Source of the DNA: Gordonibacter massiliensis (ex Traore et al. 2017)
Lineage (GTDB): Bacteria > Actinomycetota > Coriobacteriia > Coriobacteriales > Eggerthellaceae
NCBI GenBank assembly: GCA_900170005.1
Contig: LT827128.1
Location: forward strand, 2,972,168-3,036,167
Reading direction: 5' to 3'
DNA: 64,000 nt
Part shown: in pieces, positions 33,963 through 43,391 of the stretch
Position numbering within the stretch: position 1 is the first letter of the stretch
Layout of the letters: each line of letters starts with the position of its first letter
Notes under the pieces: generated by a model
Told to the model about the DNA's origin: nothing
The model's database searches: none
Seen by the model: only the letters and a program-made list of their open reading frames with translations
Translations under genes and position numbers: made by a program

Positions 33963-34093
33963 TGTCATCCTGAGCGGAGCGAACGTAGTGAGCGCAGTCG
34001 AAGGATCCCGCGCGGCGGCAGCCTTAAGCACCCCAGCTGGCGCCGCGCGGGATCCTTCGACTCCGGCGCTTCGCGCCTCCGCTCAGGATGACA
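33963..34093. repeat. REP-like palindrome, second copy
   Basis: The left arm starts TGTCATCCTGAGCGGAGCG (33963) and ends CGCGCGGCG (about 34017). The right arm starts CGCCGCGCGGGATCC (34041) and ends CTCAGGATGACA (34093). The arms pair with a few bulges. A partial extra unit (GTCATCCTGAGCGGAG) sits at 33924. The interval 33908-34202 holds nothing else I recognise. Confidence 0.8.
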
Positions 34094-34202
34094 ATCTCAA
34101 TGACACCGCCGTAGACAATCCCTAGAGAAAACCGCTCTGTTCCTTTGGTGAAACCCCCTTTGCGCATGTTGGAGGGCGTTCGACCTGCGGTACCATGACC
34201 CC

Positions 34203-35099
34203 ATGGAAACCATCAAACGACATGACACGGGCGCTGCCGTCGAGGACGTGCAGCAGCGCCTCGCCACCATCGGGCTGCTCGACCAAGCCGCCGTCGACGG
34301 CGTGTTCGACGAGCGGACCGCCGCCGCCGTGCGGGCTTTCTGCATCCAGGCGGGCCTGCCTTCCGGCGAGGACGTGACCGACAAGGTATGGTCGGCACTC
34401 GTGGACGCCTCGTACTTTTTGGGCGACCGCACGCTGTACCTGCGCATGCCTCACTTCCACGGGCACGATGTCGAGGAGCTTCAGCAGGCGCTCGGCGCGC
34501 TCGGATTCGCCTGCGGGGCGAACGACGGCATCTTCGGCGCGTACACGGAGTTGGCGTTGCGTAAGTTCCAGCTCAACCTCGGTTTGCCGTCCGACGGCAT
34601 CGCGGGCGCGTACACCTATTCGGCCATCCGCAACCTGCATCACTCGTGGGAGGGCAAGGAAGCCGTGCACGAGGCCGTCCATCTGGGGTTCGCCCGCGCG
34701 GCCGACGTGCTCGAGCACAACGCCCTGTGCCTGTTCGGTACGTGCGACTTCACGCGCAGCGTGGCTTCGCGCATGTCGAACCTCGCTTTGGCCACAAGCC
34801 CCGCTTCGAAGATTGTGAGCGCCGACTCGCTTCTGGTGGCTCCCGATCGGGACATGCTGCTCGTGCACATCGTGCTGGCCGAAGAGGACACGGCCGAGGC
34901 CGTTCCGCGCGTGAGCTTCGACGACGAAGCAACGCTGCCCCTTCGCTTGGAAACGGCCATCGGCGTGGCCGACGCCGCCGCCCCTTCGCGCATAGCCGTC
35001 GAACTGCCGGGCACCATGTGGGAGGATGCCGGCGAGGGCCGCTCGGCGCAGCATTTCGCCATCACACTGCTCGACGCCCTGTGCTCCGCGCTTTCGTAG
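34203..35099 (+). CDS. Peptidoglycan-binding-domain protein
   Basis: This 298-residue protein has two tandem PG_binding_1 domains. The first is at about 5-60 (AAVEDVQQRLATIGLLDQAAVDGVFDERTAAAVRAFC). The second is at about 80-140 (DVEELQQALGALGFACGANDGIFGAYTELALRKFQ). The C-terminal 150 residues form a possible domain I do not recognise, with IVSADSLLV and LLLVHIVLAEED. No signal peptide is visible, so a purely extracellular role is uncertain. N-acetylmuramoyl-L-alanine amidases with this layout exist, but the amidase Zn ligands are not evident. The nearest upstream gene is the polyprenyl synthase. Confidence 0.75.
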   Translation: METIKRHDTGAAVEDVQQRLATIGLLDQAAVDGVFDERTAAAVRAFCIQAGLPSGEDVTDKVWSALVDASYFLGDRTLYLRMPHFHGHDVEELQQALGALGFACGANDGIFGAYTELALRKFQLNLGLPSDGIAGAYTYSAIRNLHHSWEGKEAVHEAVHLGFARAADVLEHNALCLFGTCDFTRSVASRMSNLALATSPASKIVSADSLLVAPDRDMLLVHIVLAEEDTAEAVPRVSFDDEATLPLRLETAIGVADAAAPSRIAVELPGTMWEDAGEGRSAQHFAITLLDALCSALS

Positions 35100-35279
35100 T
35101 TCCGAAGCGCCGATGAGCGGTGGGCCGCCTGATGCGACGAAGGGTCGAAACGCTACTCTGTCTTTCAAGCAGGTTTCGTGCCGAAGCGCACGGCTGATAA
35201 AATACGATGATTGGCGAAATGGCAGCCCTTCTCGTCGGAGCACCGAACGGGAAGGGCTGCTTGACGTATGCCTGGGCGT

Positions 35280-37085
35280 CTACTTGCCGGTGGGACCGCC
35301 CTGCTTCTTTTCTTCGGGATGCGCAGCCTTGTAGGCGACCACGCTTTCCGGCGTCCATCCTTCGCTGTAGCATTCGTCGGCGCCTTGCGGGGTGTAGAAC
35401 GCGGAGTTCAAGCCCAAGGTGCCGCTGCCGGTGACGATCGCGCCGGACTTGTCGCGGCCGAGCCAGGGGTTGTTCAGTCCGGCGACCTTGTCACGCGCCA
35501 TTTCGGCGCTGCGGGTCTGCTGCACCAACCACTTGAAACCAGCCTTGATGTCGTAGCTGTACTTCCAAGTGGACATATGGTCGCCGCCTTCGAAAGAAGC
35601 CCAGTTCACGTTGATGCCGGTGTTCTGGTTGGCAAGGGTGTTCACGGCTGCGTTCTGCTCGTCGAGGCTGTCGTTGGGGCTCCAGGTGGCCTTGGCGATG
35701 TTCGCCCCCGCGGCAGCGAAGTACTGGTCGGTGTAATCCCACAAACCGTGCGACATGGCATCGCCCTCGCAGTTCATGACAAGGATGTTGTCGTCGGAGA
35801 TCTGATAGTACCAATTCTCGTAGTTCGGGTCGTTCGCATAGTCGCCGATGAAGGTGTTCGGATCGTTTTCGGGGGTGCGGGCGACCTGCCCCTCGCTTGC
35901 AACATCTTTGTTGTAGCAGTTGGACCACTGGGACCCGGAGATCCAGAAGCCTCCGAAGAAGTTGTCTCGCTGGGCCGCCATGTCCATCAGGGTCATGCCC
36001 CCCATGGACTGTCCGGTGCCGTAGATGCGGTCGGTGTCGACGTAGTCGGCGTACTCGGCGATGACGGAGTCGAGCAGTTCCCAGGCGGCGGTGTTCACCT
36101 CGCTCGTGGCTACGTAGTCGTTGGAGGATCGCTGTTCTTCAGGGACCTGCGGGCAAATGACGATGGTTTTCTGAAGGCTTTGCACCTCGTCGCTCGCCCA
36201 GTCGACGGGTGCCTGGGACTCAGTCAGCGTGAGCATGGGATCTTCGCCAAGCGATCCGGCATCCAGGATGTGCAGCGCTACGGCAACATGGCCCTTGTCG
36301 GCGTCCGAGAGATCCGGCACGTACAGGGAGTACGTCAGGTCGAAGCTGGAGGTCTCGCCCGTGTACTCGCTAAAGCAGTCGACCGCTTTGAAGGTTTCTC
36401 CTATCTTCCAGTTCTCATTGCTCACGAGCTCGGGAAAAAGCATGTAGTCGGGATCGGTAGCGATGACGGTCTCCATGCCTTGCGACTCGCCTTCGCGATT
36501 GAACTTCTCCTGCTCGGTGGCCGTGTAGTTGCATTTTTCCTTCGTGCTGGCCGCAATGGTCTTATCGCCGGCGGCAACCTCGCCCACTTGCGTAACGCCC
36601 GCCATGGTGGTTTTGGTGTAGGCAGGTGTGTTTCCGGCGAGCAGATAGTCGGTTTCCACCTCGATGACCACGTATTTTCCGCTGTCGGTGCCTCCGTTTT
36701 CGGAGACGTCGCAGGTGTCGTTCACGTAGACGTCGACAATGCTTCCCGCCGTGTCCGCGCTGCCACGCTCGAACGCGGCAGCGCCTTTCTGCTCGCTTTG
36801 GAACAAGGCGTAGTCATTGACTTGGTAATCTTCGGCGGAAACCGAGTCGGCCTTCACTGCGTCGGCGTACTCGACGATGACGGCGTCGGTCTTCGCGCCG
36901 TCTATGTCGACGAAGTTGTGCGAGTACACTGCTTTGATAGCGTCGTCGGCGCTGGCGTTACCGCCGTCATTGGAAGTCGTGCTGCAGCCGGTGCAGGTCG
37001 CGGCCAGCATCGCCGACAGGGCTATCGCCCCGAAAGCGCAGGCGGCTTTGCGATTGAATCCGGCGTGTGTTTCTGATCGGTCCAT
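35280..37085 (-). CDS. Lipoprotein alpha/beta-hydrolase (predicted peptidase/esterase)
   Basis: A 601-residue lipoprotein. The basic N-terminus, hydrophobic stretch and Cys around 31-34 (LAATCTGC) form a type II signal. The first 250 residues are beta-rich. The C-terminal half is an alpha/beta hydrolase with nucleophile elbow GTGQSMGGM (Ser near residue 360), then GFWISGSQW, a likely acid near NCEGD and a His in EGGDHMSTW. This resembles PHB-depolymerase-like predicted peptidases. The start at 37085 is supported by GGAGG upstream. It lies 190 bp downstream of, and co-oriented with, a LuxR membrane regulator that probably controls it. Confidence 0.78.
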   Translation of the reverse strand: MDRSETHAGFNRKAACAFGAIALSAMLAATCTGCSTTSNDGGNASADDAIKAVYSHNFVDIDGAKTDAVIVEYADAVKADSVSAEDYQVNDYALFQSEQKGAAAFERGSADTAGSIVDVYVNDTCDVSENGGTDSGKYVVIEVETDYLLAGNTPAYTKTTMAGVTQVGEVAAGDKTIAASTKEKCNYTATEQEKFNREGESQGMETVIATDPDYMLFPELVSNENWKIGETFKAVDCFSEYTGETSSFDLTYSLYVPDLSDADKGHVAVALHILDAGSLGEDPMLTLTESQAPVDWASDEVQSLQKTIVICPQVPEEQRSSNDYVATSEVNTAAWELLDSVIAEYADYVDTDRIYGTGQSMGGMTLMDMAAQRDNFFGGFWISGSQWSNCYNKDVASEGQVARTPENDPNTFIGDYANDPNYENWYYQISDDNILVMNCEGDAMSHGLWDYTDQYFAAAGANIAKATWSPNDSLDEQNAAVNTLANQNTGINVNWASFEGGDHMSTWKYSYDIKAGFKWLVQQTRSAEMARDKVAGLNNPWLGRDKSGAIVTGSGTLGLNSAFYTPQGADECYSEGWTPESVVAYKAAHPEEKKQGGPTGK

Positions 37086-37275
37086 AAGTCCTCCTTGTCG
37101 TTGCGTGTTCGATAGAATCTCATCGCTCAAGCGGCTCCCGCTGGGCTTGGCGTCATGAAAGCGCAAACGAGAGGTCGAGTCCTCGCGCGATTAGGATGAA
37201 AGATTGGAAGTTGTTGCTCCCCAGTAATCGGGGAGGACTGATGATCTGCGGTTTCGTAGGCTAGAAAAGCACGCG

Positions 37276-38787
37276 CTACTGCGGTGCCGAGGGTGTCGGC
37301 AGATCGAGCGCGTCGACCAAGTCGATGAGCTCTTGGCGTGAGTGAACGTCGAGCTTGTGAAAAGCGTGCTTCAGATGCGTGTCCACGGTGGAGGCCGACA
37401 CGCCCAGCTCTTCTGCGATGCGCTTGCTGGTGAAGCCTCGATAGGCGAACACCATCACCTCGAGTTCTTTCGGCGTGAGCTGCGCTCCGTCGCTCGCGTT
37501 GCGGCACCGTTCGAACAGCCAATCCCGCTGCTGTTCGGGTGTGCGGGCGGAGAGGTGGCGGCTTCCCCGCATGTTGAAGACGATGAGGATGAGGGAGACG
37601 GCAAAAAGGGCTATGCCGGCCGCTTGTGCAAAAGGAAGCTTCCCGCTCGAACCGGGCGTGCTCGGCAACGGGAAGAGGTTGATAAGGACGAGCGGCGCGG
37701 CGACTGCGATGAGAATGAAGATGCCCGAGGCGAACCGCGTCGTGCAAATGCCGTGCACAATGCCCCAGTACAAAACGATGAGCGTCAACACCTTGAGGCA
37801 GTGGCCGATGGAGACGAGCAACTGGTCGACGAGCTCCGCTCGCGAGTCTCCCAGCACGATGACCGACAGCAATATGGCCATGTAAACGATCGTCGTCAAG
37901 ACGAAGGCGACGGCGATGCCTTTGCGATGCGATGCGTCTTCCACATGCAGATACGCTGCAAGAACGATCATGATGATTAGCGAGAAAAGCGGTATGGGAA
38001 CATCGTGGGCGAATGCAGTCGAAGAAGGGTTCGAAGCCGTTTTCAGCAGATGCGAGAATAGGTCATCGAAGCAGATGAAGGCTAGCGAGGCGATGAGCAT
38101 GCCGTTCACGAATCGACGGGCGCCCAAGTCATGGGCGGCTTTGCGGTGCTCCCTGTTGTCCGGTCCGCTTGCTGCGCCGAGGAGGAGCGCCGAGGCGGCT
38201 AGGGGGCACGCGAGCCTGAAGGCGAACTGCCATTCGAGGGGAATGAAATGCAGCGATATCTGGATCGCTTCCGTGATGGCGTATGACAGGGCTATGGCGG
38301 CCAACGGATGCCCGATCTGAACGATCTGCGCCAAGCGCAGCCATGCCGACAGGTATGCGAACAAGTACGCGGCGCTCATGATTGATCCTGCGGCGGCGCA
38401 AACTCCCATCAGCGCTGCCGAAGATTGAAGGGGGATAGGCGACGAGAAGCTCCCCATGCCTGAAAGCGTTTGCAGGACGTAGCCGACGATGCCAGCACCG
38501 CCGCTTAGCGCAACAAGCAAGGTGATGCGCATTCTTAGACGCGGTTGCTTTGCAAATGCGGTGAACGCGGCGAATGCCATGAGCATAACGGGAAAAAGAT
38601 AGCTGAGAGCGAGGCGGAACGTATCATCGAACGAGCCGTGTGCCGGCGAATGAAAATCCGCTTGGAACACGCAAGGCCACCAGAAGGCCAAGCCAAGCAC
38701 CAGCATGAGGGGACTGTGCGAACGATTCAATTTCTTTGGACTCCCAGGTGATTTGAACAGCGTCTTCCAATCATAACGCTTTTTCAT
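37276..38787 (-). CDS. LuxR-family regulator with polytopic membrane N-terminus
   Basis: This 503-residue protein has about twelve predicted hydrophobic helices (residues 25-420). A cytoplasmic LuxR HTH follows (about 432-495: LTPKELEVMVFAYRGFTSKRIAEELGVSASTVDTHLKHAFHKLDV). This 'membrane LuxR' architecture is abundant in Eggerthellaceae, typically beside genes for exported reductases or lipoproteins. ATG 38787 was chosen; upstream in-frame Met codons exist without better ribosome-binding sites. Inference: it senses a ligand in the membrane and switches on the adjacent lipoprotein hydrolase gene. The palindrome at 38935 may be its site. Confidence 0.85.
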   Translation of the reverse strand: MKKRYDWKTLFKSPGSPKKLNRSHSPLMLVLGLAFWWPCVFQADFHSPAHGSFDDTFRLALSYLFPVMLMAFAAFTAFAKQPRLRMRITLLVALSGGAGIVGYVLQTLSGMGSFSSPIPLQSSAALMGVCAAAGSIMSAAYLFAYLSAWLRLAQIVQIGHPLAAIALSYAITEAIQISLHFIPLEWQFAFRLACPLAASALLLGAASGPDNREHRKAAHDLGARRFVNGMLIASLAFICFDDLFSHLLKTASNPSSTAFAHDVPIPLFSLIIMIVLAAYLHVEDASHRKGIAVAFVLTTIVYMAILLSVIVLGDSRAELVDQLLVSIGHCLKVLTLIVLYWGIVHGICTTRFASGIFILIAVAAPLVLINLFPLPSTPGSSGKLPFAQAAGIALFAVSLILIVFNMRGSRHLSARTPEQQRDWLFERCRNASDGAQLTPKELEVMVFAYRGFTSKRIAEELGVSASTVDTHLKHAFHKLDVHSRQELIDLVDALDLPTPSAPQ

Positions 38788-38934
38788 CGGGGTGATTTCG
38801 AAAGGATGGGCGTTTGCCTTCCGGAAAGCGAATAGCGGAGAGGCTTGCGATGGCATTGTCCTGCAGATTGGCCCGTCAAGAGGTCTTGCTGCGACGCATT
38901 CGCTGTTCGATACGATGTTTTGCCGCGTACGACC

Positions 38935-38950
38935 TACACCAATCGGTGTA
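38935..38950. promoter_or_regulatory. Palindrome in the divergent promoter region, candidate LuxR operator
   Basis: TACACC-AATC-GGTGTA is a perfect 6-bp inverted repeat with a 4-bp centre. It lies between the LuxR regulator (minus) and the gene at 39049 (plus). Confidence 0.45.
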
Positions 38951-39048
38951 TTTACGTGTCGGTTCGATGACGTTTTCGCTGGGTGTACTCGGTGGCGTGG
39001 CACGGCTTTTATACTGCTGCCAAGCAACCCCGAAGAAAGCAGGTCATC

Positions 39049-39543
39049 ATGGCTGAAGACACGAACAACACCGAGCAGGGCGCACCCGTTCCTCCCGTGC
39101 CCGAGCCCTCCGAGCCTGTCGCGCAGCCGGTTCCGCCCGCGCAGCCTCAACCCCAACCGCAGCAGCCTCCCATGGGCCAGCAGATGCCGCCGCAGCAGCA
39201 GCCCTATCAGGCTCCGCAGCCCACGTATCAGCCCCAGCCCCAGCCCCAGCCCATGTACATGCCCGCTCCGCTCATGCAGCTCACCGGCGGCATGAAGTTC
39301 GGCTGGTTCGTTGTGGGTGCCCTCATGGGCATTCCCGGCATCGTCATCTCGTGGCTCGTGAACGTTGACAAGTTGCCGCAGGTGAAAAGCGACGCGCTGA
39401 AGTGGACTATCATCGGTTTCGCCGTGTGGATCGTGCTGGGCATACTCATCGGACTGGCCATCGGCGGCATGATTACGGCGATGGTGGCTGGAGCCATGGG
39501 CACGGCCGGCTACTACGGTTACGACTACCACGGCACGTGGTAA
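39049..39543 (+). CDS. Pro/Gln-rich membrane protein
   Basis: A 164-residue protein. Residues 1-75 are Pro/Gln-rich with repeated PQPQP and probably disordered. Two hydrophobic helices follow (about 84-102, FGWFVVGALMGIPGIVISWLV, and 118-150, WTIIGFAVWIVLGILIGLAIGGMI). The C-terminus is Tyr/Gly-rich. The design matches small Coriobacteriia proteins with a disordered N-terminus and two helices (DUF5336-like in style, though I cannot assign a family). It is monocistronic, with a strong terminator just downstream. The function is unknown. Confidence 0.75.
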   Translation: MAEDTNNTEQGAPVPPVPEPSEPVAQPVPPAQPQPQPQQPPMGQQMPPQQQPYQAPQPTYQPQPQPQPMYMPAPLMQLTGGMKFGWFVVGALMGIPGIVISWLVNVDKLPQVKSDALKWTIIGFAVWIVLGILIGLAIGGMITAMVAGAMGTAGYYGYDYHGTW

Positions 39544-39575
39544 ACCGTAGCGCATTTCTGGAAAATAGCTTCACA

Positions 39576-39602
39576 AAGAAGAGCCCCTCGGGGCTCTTCT
39601 TC
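39576..39602 (+). terminator. Rho-independent terminator (bidirectional form)
   Basis: AAGAAGAGCCCC and GGGGCTCTTCTT pair around a very short loop 33 bp after the stop of the Pro/Gln-rich protein gene. The stem is flanked by A- and T-containing tracts. Confidence 0.8.
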
Positions 39603-39670
39603 ATGCTGGAGTGGTGGAGTGGTACAATCGAGAGCGTTTTTCACGAGACCCACCGCACAAAGGAGCGCAC

Positions 39671-40939
39671 ATGCCACGTCCCATGACCATGGCGGAGAAG
39701 ATCCTCGCCGCCCATGCGGGACTCGACGAAGTGGAGCCGGGTCAGCTGATCGAATGCGATCTCGACCTCGTGCTTTCCAACGACGTCACGTCCCCCATCG
39801 CCATCAAGGAGTTCCGCAAGATCGGCGTCGAGAAGGTTTTCGATCCTGCGAAGATCGCCCTCGTCCCCGACCACTACGTCCCCAACAAGGACATCAAGAG
39901 CGCCGAGCAGGCCAAGATCGTGCGCGACTTCGCGCGCGAGCAGGGCATCACCCACTACTACGAGGTGGGCTGCATGGGCGTCGAGCATGCGCTGCTCCCC
40001 GAGCAGGGCGTCGTGGGCGCGGGCGATCTCATCATCGGCGCGGACAGCCACACCTGCACGTACGGCGCGCTGGGCGCGTTCGCCACGGGCGTGGGCTCCA
40101 CCGACGCCGGCGTGGGCTACGCCACCGGCAAGGCGTGGTTCAAGGTGCCCGAGTCGCTGCTGTTCAAGATCGAGGGCGAGCTGGCCCCCGGCGTCACCGG
40201 CAAGGACGTCATCCTGCACATCATCGGTATGATCGGCGTGGACGGCGCGCTCTACCAAGCTATGGAGTTCACCGGCAGCGCCATCCGCACCATGGACATG
40301 GACGAGCGCATGAGCATCTCGAACATGGCCATCGAGGCGGGCGGCAAGGCCGGCCTCATCGAGGTCGACGACGTGACGCGAGCGTATATGGACGGCCGCA
40401 CCGAGCGCCCCTACACCGAGTACCATTCCGACGCGGACGCGACGTACGCGAAGGTGTACGAGATCGACGCCGCCTCCATCGTGCCCACCGTGTCGTTCCC
40501 GCACCTGCCGTCGAACACGCACCCGGCCGCCGAGGCGCGCGACGTGCGCATCGACCAGGCCGTCATCGGCTCGTGCACGAACGGCCGCATCGCCGACATG
40601 CGCCAGGCCGCCGACGTGCTGCGCGGCCGCAAGGTGCATCCCGACGTGCGCTGCATCGTGATCCCCGCCACGCAGGCGGTGTACCGCCAGTGCATGGAGG
40701 AGGGCCTCATGGACGTGTTCCTCGATGCGAACTGCGCCGTGTCCACGCCTACGTGCGGTCCGTGCCTGGGCGGCTACATGGGCATCCTCGCCGCGGGCGA
40801 GCGCGCCATCGCCACGACGAACCGCAACTTCGTCGGCCGCATGGGCGACCCCACCAGCGAGGTGTACCTCTCCTCGCCGGCCGTGGCCGCGGCAAGCGCC
40901 GTGCTCGGCCACATCGGCCTGCCGGAAGATTTGGACTAG
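39671..40939 (+). CDS. leuC: 3-Isopropylmalate dehydratase large subunit
   Basis: This 422-residue aconitase-family protein isomerises 2- and 3-isopropylmalate in leucine synthesis. Motifs are [23 protein letters not shown] and SCTNGR, with [11 protein letters not shown] supplying the [4Fe-4S] Cys. The length fits the LeuC2/HacA-like (archaeal and anaerobe) subgroup rather than the 465-residue enterobacterial type. ATG 39671 has AAGGAG upstream. It is followed 11 bp later by leuD. The subgroup includes homoaconitases, but leuB downstream supports the leucine role. Confidence 0.93.
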   Translation: MPRPMTMAEKILAAHAGLDEVEPGQLIECDLDLVLSNDVTSPIAIKEFRKIGVEKVFDPAKIALVPDHYVPNKDIKSAEQAKIVRDFAREQGITHYYEVGCMGVEHALLPEQGVVGAGDLIIGADSHTCTYGALGAFATGVGSTDAGVGYATGKAWFKVPESLLFKIEGELAPGVTGKDVILHIIGMIGVDGALYQAMEFTGSAIRTMDMDERMSISNMAIEAGGKAGLIEVDDVTRAYMDGRTERPYTEYHSDADATYAKVYEIDAASIVPTVSFPHLPSNTHPAAEARDVRIDQAVIGSCTNGRIADMRQAADVLRGRKVHPDVRCIVIPATQAVYRQCMEEGLMDVFLDANCAVSTPTCGPCLGGYMGILAAGERAIATTNRNFVGRMGDPTSEVYLSSPAVAAASAVLGHIGLPEDLD

Positions 40940-40950
40940 GAGGAGCTGCC

Positions 40951-41445
40951 ATGCAATTCAAAGGAACCGCGCACCGTTACGGGCGCGACGTCGACACCGA
41001 CGTCATCATTCCGGCCCGCTACCTGAACACGTCCGACCCGGCGGAGCTGGCGAAGCACTGCCTGGAGGACTTGGACACGTCGTTCATCGAGCGCGTGCAG
41101 CCGGGCGACATCATTGTGGCCGACGAGAACTTCGGCTGCGGCTCGTCGCGCGAGCACGCCCCCATCGCCATCAAGGCGGCGGGCGTCGACGTGGTCGTGG
41201 CCAAGAGCTTCGCGCGCATCTTCTACCGTAACTCCATCAACACCGGCCTCGCCATCATGGAGTGCCCGGAGGCCGTGGACGCCATCAGCCAGGACGACGT
41301 GGTGAGCGTGGACGCCGACAGCGGCGTGATCGTGGACGAGACGACGGGCGCCACGTTCCAGGCGCAGCCGTTCCCGCCGTTCATTCGCGAGATCATCGAG
41401 GCGGGCGGCCTCATCAACCGCACGAAGGCGAAGCTGGGGAAGTAG
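40951..41445 (+). CDS. leuD: 3-Isopropylmalate dehydratase small subunit
   Basis: A 164-residue swivel-domain subunit with GRDVDTDVIIPARYLNTSDP, then NFGCGSSREHAPIAIKAAG and SFARIFYRNSINTGL. These are the characteristic LeuD substrate-binding loops. It is the short LeuD form that pairs with the LeuC above. It is preceded by AGGAGG and lies 11 bp after leuC. The 446-bp region beyond it, before leuB, contains a perfect inverted repeat. Confidence 0.95.
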   Translation: MQFKGTAHRYGRDVDTDVIIPARYLNTSDPAELAKHCLEDLDTSFIERVQPGDIIVADENFGCGSSREHAPIAIKAAGVDVVVAKSFARIFYRNSINTGLAIMECPEAVDAISQDDVVSVDADSGVIVDETTGATFQAQPFPPFIREIIEAGGLINRTKAKLGK

Positions 41446-41683
41446 GACGCTCCGCCGTTTTCCGAACGGCGGAACTGCTTTCCGGCGGAAGCGGGGGCGG
41501 CTCGACGGTTGCGCCGCCCCTTACTTCCGCGCTGCTCGGGAGGCCGTCGGCGAGAGGCGCGCAGCTGCCGAGCGCGTTGTCGGTACGAGGATCGTGTGCC
41601 GGGGGCTGCCGCCCCTTGCGTGTAGGCGGGTTGTTCGTTTTCGGAAGACGCATGCGGGGAAAATCGAGGAAGCGGGTTGTTTC

Positions 41684-41824
41684 TGCTAAAAAATCGCGTT
41701 TGTGAACGAATATTCGGACCCTTTCTGCAGGGGCTTACGCCGACGGTTTTCATAGTGCCTGTTCAAAGAGTTGGGCTCATCGGCTCCGGAAAGAAGAGTC
41801 GTTCACAAACGCGATTTTTTAGCA
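41684..41824. repeat. Perfect 26-bp inverted repeat flanking an 89-bp core, upstream of leuB
   Basis: Arms 41684-41709 (TGCTAAAAAATCGCG...) and 41799-41824 are exact reverse complements. The 89-bp core contains no gene. The arms are AT-rich against their surroundings. The right arm ends 67 bp before the leuB start, so the element lies in its promoter or leader. The rest of 41446-41891 has no recognised feature. Confidence 0.9.
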
Positions 41825-41891
41825 AATTTCTCCGAGTTAGAGAGATTTGACTCGCAAAGAGCGCACGGCGATTCGAGGGAAGGAATTCTTC

Positions 41892-43001
41892 ATGACCAAA
41901 ACTTACAACATTTGTCTGCTGCCGGGCGACGGCATCGGGCCCGAGATCATCGCCGAGGGTGTGAAGGTGCTCGACGCCGTGGGCGCAAAGTACGACACGG
42001 CGTTCTCCTATACCGAGGCGCTTCTGGGCGGGTGCGCCATCGACGCGTGCGGCACGGCGCTTCCGGATGAGACGCTGCGCGTGGCCGAAGCTTCCGACGC
42101 CGTGCTGCTGGCGGCCGTCGGCGGTCCGAAGTGGGATACCACCGATCCTGCGAAGCCGCGTCCCGAGCAGGGGCTGCTGGGCATACGCAAGGCGCTCGGC
42201 CTGTACACGAACCTGCGCCCCGTGCAGATATTCAATGCGCTCGCCGATGCGTCCACGTTGAAGCCCGAGATCGTCGACGGTGTGGACATGATGATCGTGC
42301 GCGAGCTGACGGGCGGTTTGTACTTCGGCCGTCGCGAGCGTTTCTACGACGAAGACGGCTGCGGAACGAGCGGCGCGGCGGGCCAGCGCGCCTACGACAC
42401 GCTCGAGTACCGCGAGTATGAGGTGGAGCGTATCGCGCGCCAGGCGTTCGAAGCCGCGCGCAAGCGCCGCAACAAGGTGACGAGCGTCGACAAAGCGAAC
42501 GTGCTGGAAACCAGCCGCATGTGGCGCGAGATCGTGCACCGCATCGGCGCCCAGGAGTATCCCGACGTGGAACTCGAGGACCTGCTCGTGGACAACACGG
42601 CCATGCAGCTCATCAGCCGCCCGGTCGACTTCGACGTGGTGGTGACGGAGAACATGTTCGGCGACATCCTGTCCGACGAGGCGGCGCAGATCACGGGCTC
42701 GCTCGGCATGCTGGCCAGCGCGTCGCTCGGCGACGGCACGGCGCTCTACGAGCCCAGCCACGGCAGCGCGCCCGACATCGCGGGGCGCGGCATCGCGAAC
42801 CCGCTCGCGCAGATCCTGTCCGTGGAGATGATGCTGCGCTACAGCTTCGACATGAACGAGGCCGCCGACGACATCCGCCGCGCCGTGACCGCCGTGCTCG
42901 ACGAGGGCTGGCGCACGGGCGATATCAAGCAGGTCGACACCCTGGCCGACAAGATCGTCGGCACCGTGGCGATGGGCGACCTGGTGGTGTCGCACCTGTA
43001 G
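41892..43001 (+). CDS. leuB: 3-Isopropylmalate dehydrogenase
   Basis: This 369-residue NAD-dependent beta-decarboxylating dehydrogenase shows LLPGDGIGPEI, the substrate arginines in GLYTNLRPV and the RELTGGLYFG loop. Further on are the catalytic Tyr/Lys region (YDTLEYREYEVERIAR, VTSVDKANVL) and the metal-binding Asp cluster VVTENMFGDILSDEA, then EPSHGSAPDIAG. It oxidises 3-isopropylmalate to 2-oxoisocaproate. It is separated from leuCD by the inverted-repeat region, so it may have its own promoter. leuA is not in this window. A terminator follows at 43046. Confidence 0.96.
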   Translation: MTKTYNICLLPGDGIGPEIIAEGVKVLDAVGAKYDTAFSYTEALLGGCAIDACGTALPDETLRVAEASDAVLLAAVGGPKWDTTDPAKPRPEQGLLGIRKALGLYTNLRPVQIFNALADASTLKPEIVDGVDMMIVRELTGGLYFGRRERFYDEDGCGTSGAAGQRAYDTLEYREYEVERIARQAFEAARKRRNKVTSVDKANVLETSRMWREIVHRIGAQEYPDVELEDLLVDNTAMQLISRPVDFDVVVTENMFGDILSDEAAQITGSLGMLASASLGDGTALYEPSHGSAPDIAGRGIANPLAQILSVEMMLRYSFDMNEAADDIRRAVTAVLDEGWRTGDIKQVDTLADKIVGTVAMGDLVVSHL

Positions 43002-43045
43002 GACGCATGTGCTGCTTTGCTGCCGATCGTGCATCGATCGGATTG

Positions 43046-43073
43046 AACGGCCCCGACAAGGGGCCGTTTTTTT
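43046..43073 (+). terminator. Rho-independent terminator after leuB
   Basis: AACGGCCCC-GACAA-GGGGCCGTT (43046-43068) followed by an uninterrupted T tract, 45 bp after the leuB stop. Confidence 0.92.
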
Positions 43074-43142
43074 CATCGAGGTCCTCTTTCTATCATTCGG
43101 CTGCTCTCTTGCATAACTTGCTATATAAACCGGTATTGCAAG

Positions 43143-43391
43143 ATGGTGATAATCTACGCTGCTCGAATGAAAAACGGAGAAGACGAATGCCGAAAAGTTG
43201 GTGGCCGTATCCGCGCAATGCGGGAGGGCCAAGATTTGTCTCAAGAAAAGCTCGCAAAGATGATCGGTATGGATCCAACCTATCTGAGTAGAGTCGAGCA
43301 GGGCAAGCGGAACCCTACGGTCAAATTGCTAGCGAAGATAGATTGCGGCCTTGGGGTAGAACTCAAAGAGCTGTTCGATTTTAGTCTCTGA
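43143..43391 (+). CDS. XRE-family transcriptional regulator
   Basis: This 82-residue protein is almost entirely an HTH_3 domain: GGRIRAMREGQDLSQEKLAKMIGMDPTYLSRVEQGKRNPTVKLLAKI, ending near LKELFDFSL. The start may be ATG 43143 or ATG 43167 (MKNGED), which lacks the hydrophobic first eight residues. The sequence is less GC-rich than its neighbours (for example TTGCTAGCGAAGATAGATTGC), which hints at horizontal acquisition. No toxin or modification gene is adjacent, so its targets are unknown. Confidence 0.85.
   Translation: MVIIYAARMKNGEDECRKVGGRIRAMREGQDLSQEKLAKMIGMDPTYLSRVEQGKRNPTVKLLAKIDCGLGVELKELFDFSL

Noticed and set aside
41446-41891. T-box or leucine attenuator before leuB
   Set aside because: No specifier loop, T-box core sequence or run of Leu codons in a leader peptide could be found. 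The 26-bp inverted repeat has an 89-nt core, too large for a simple terminator.
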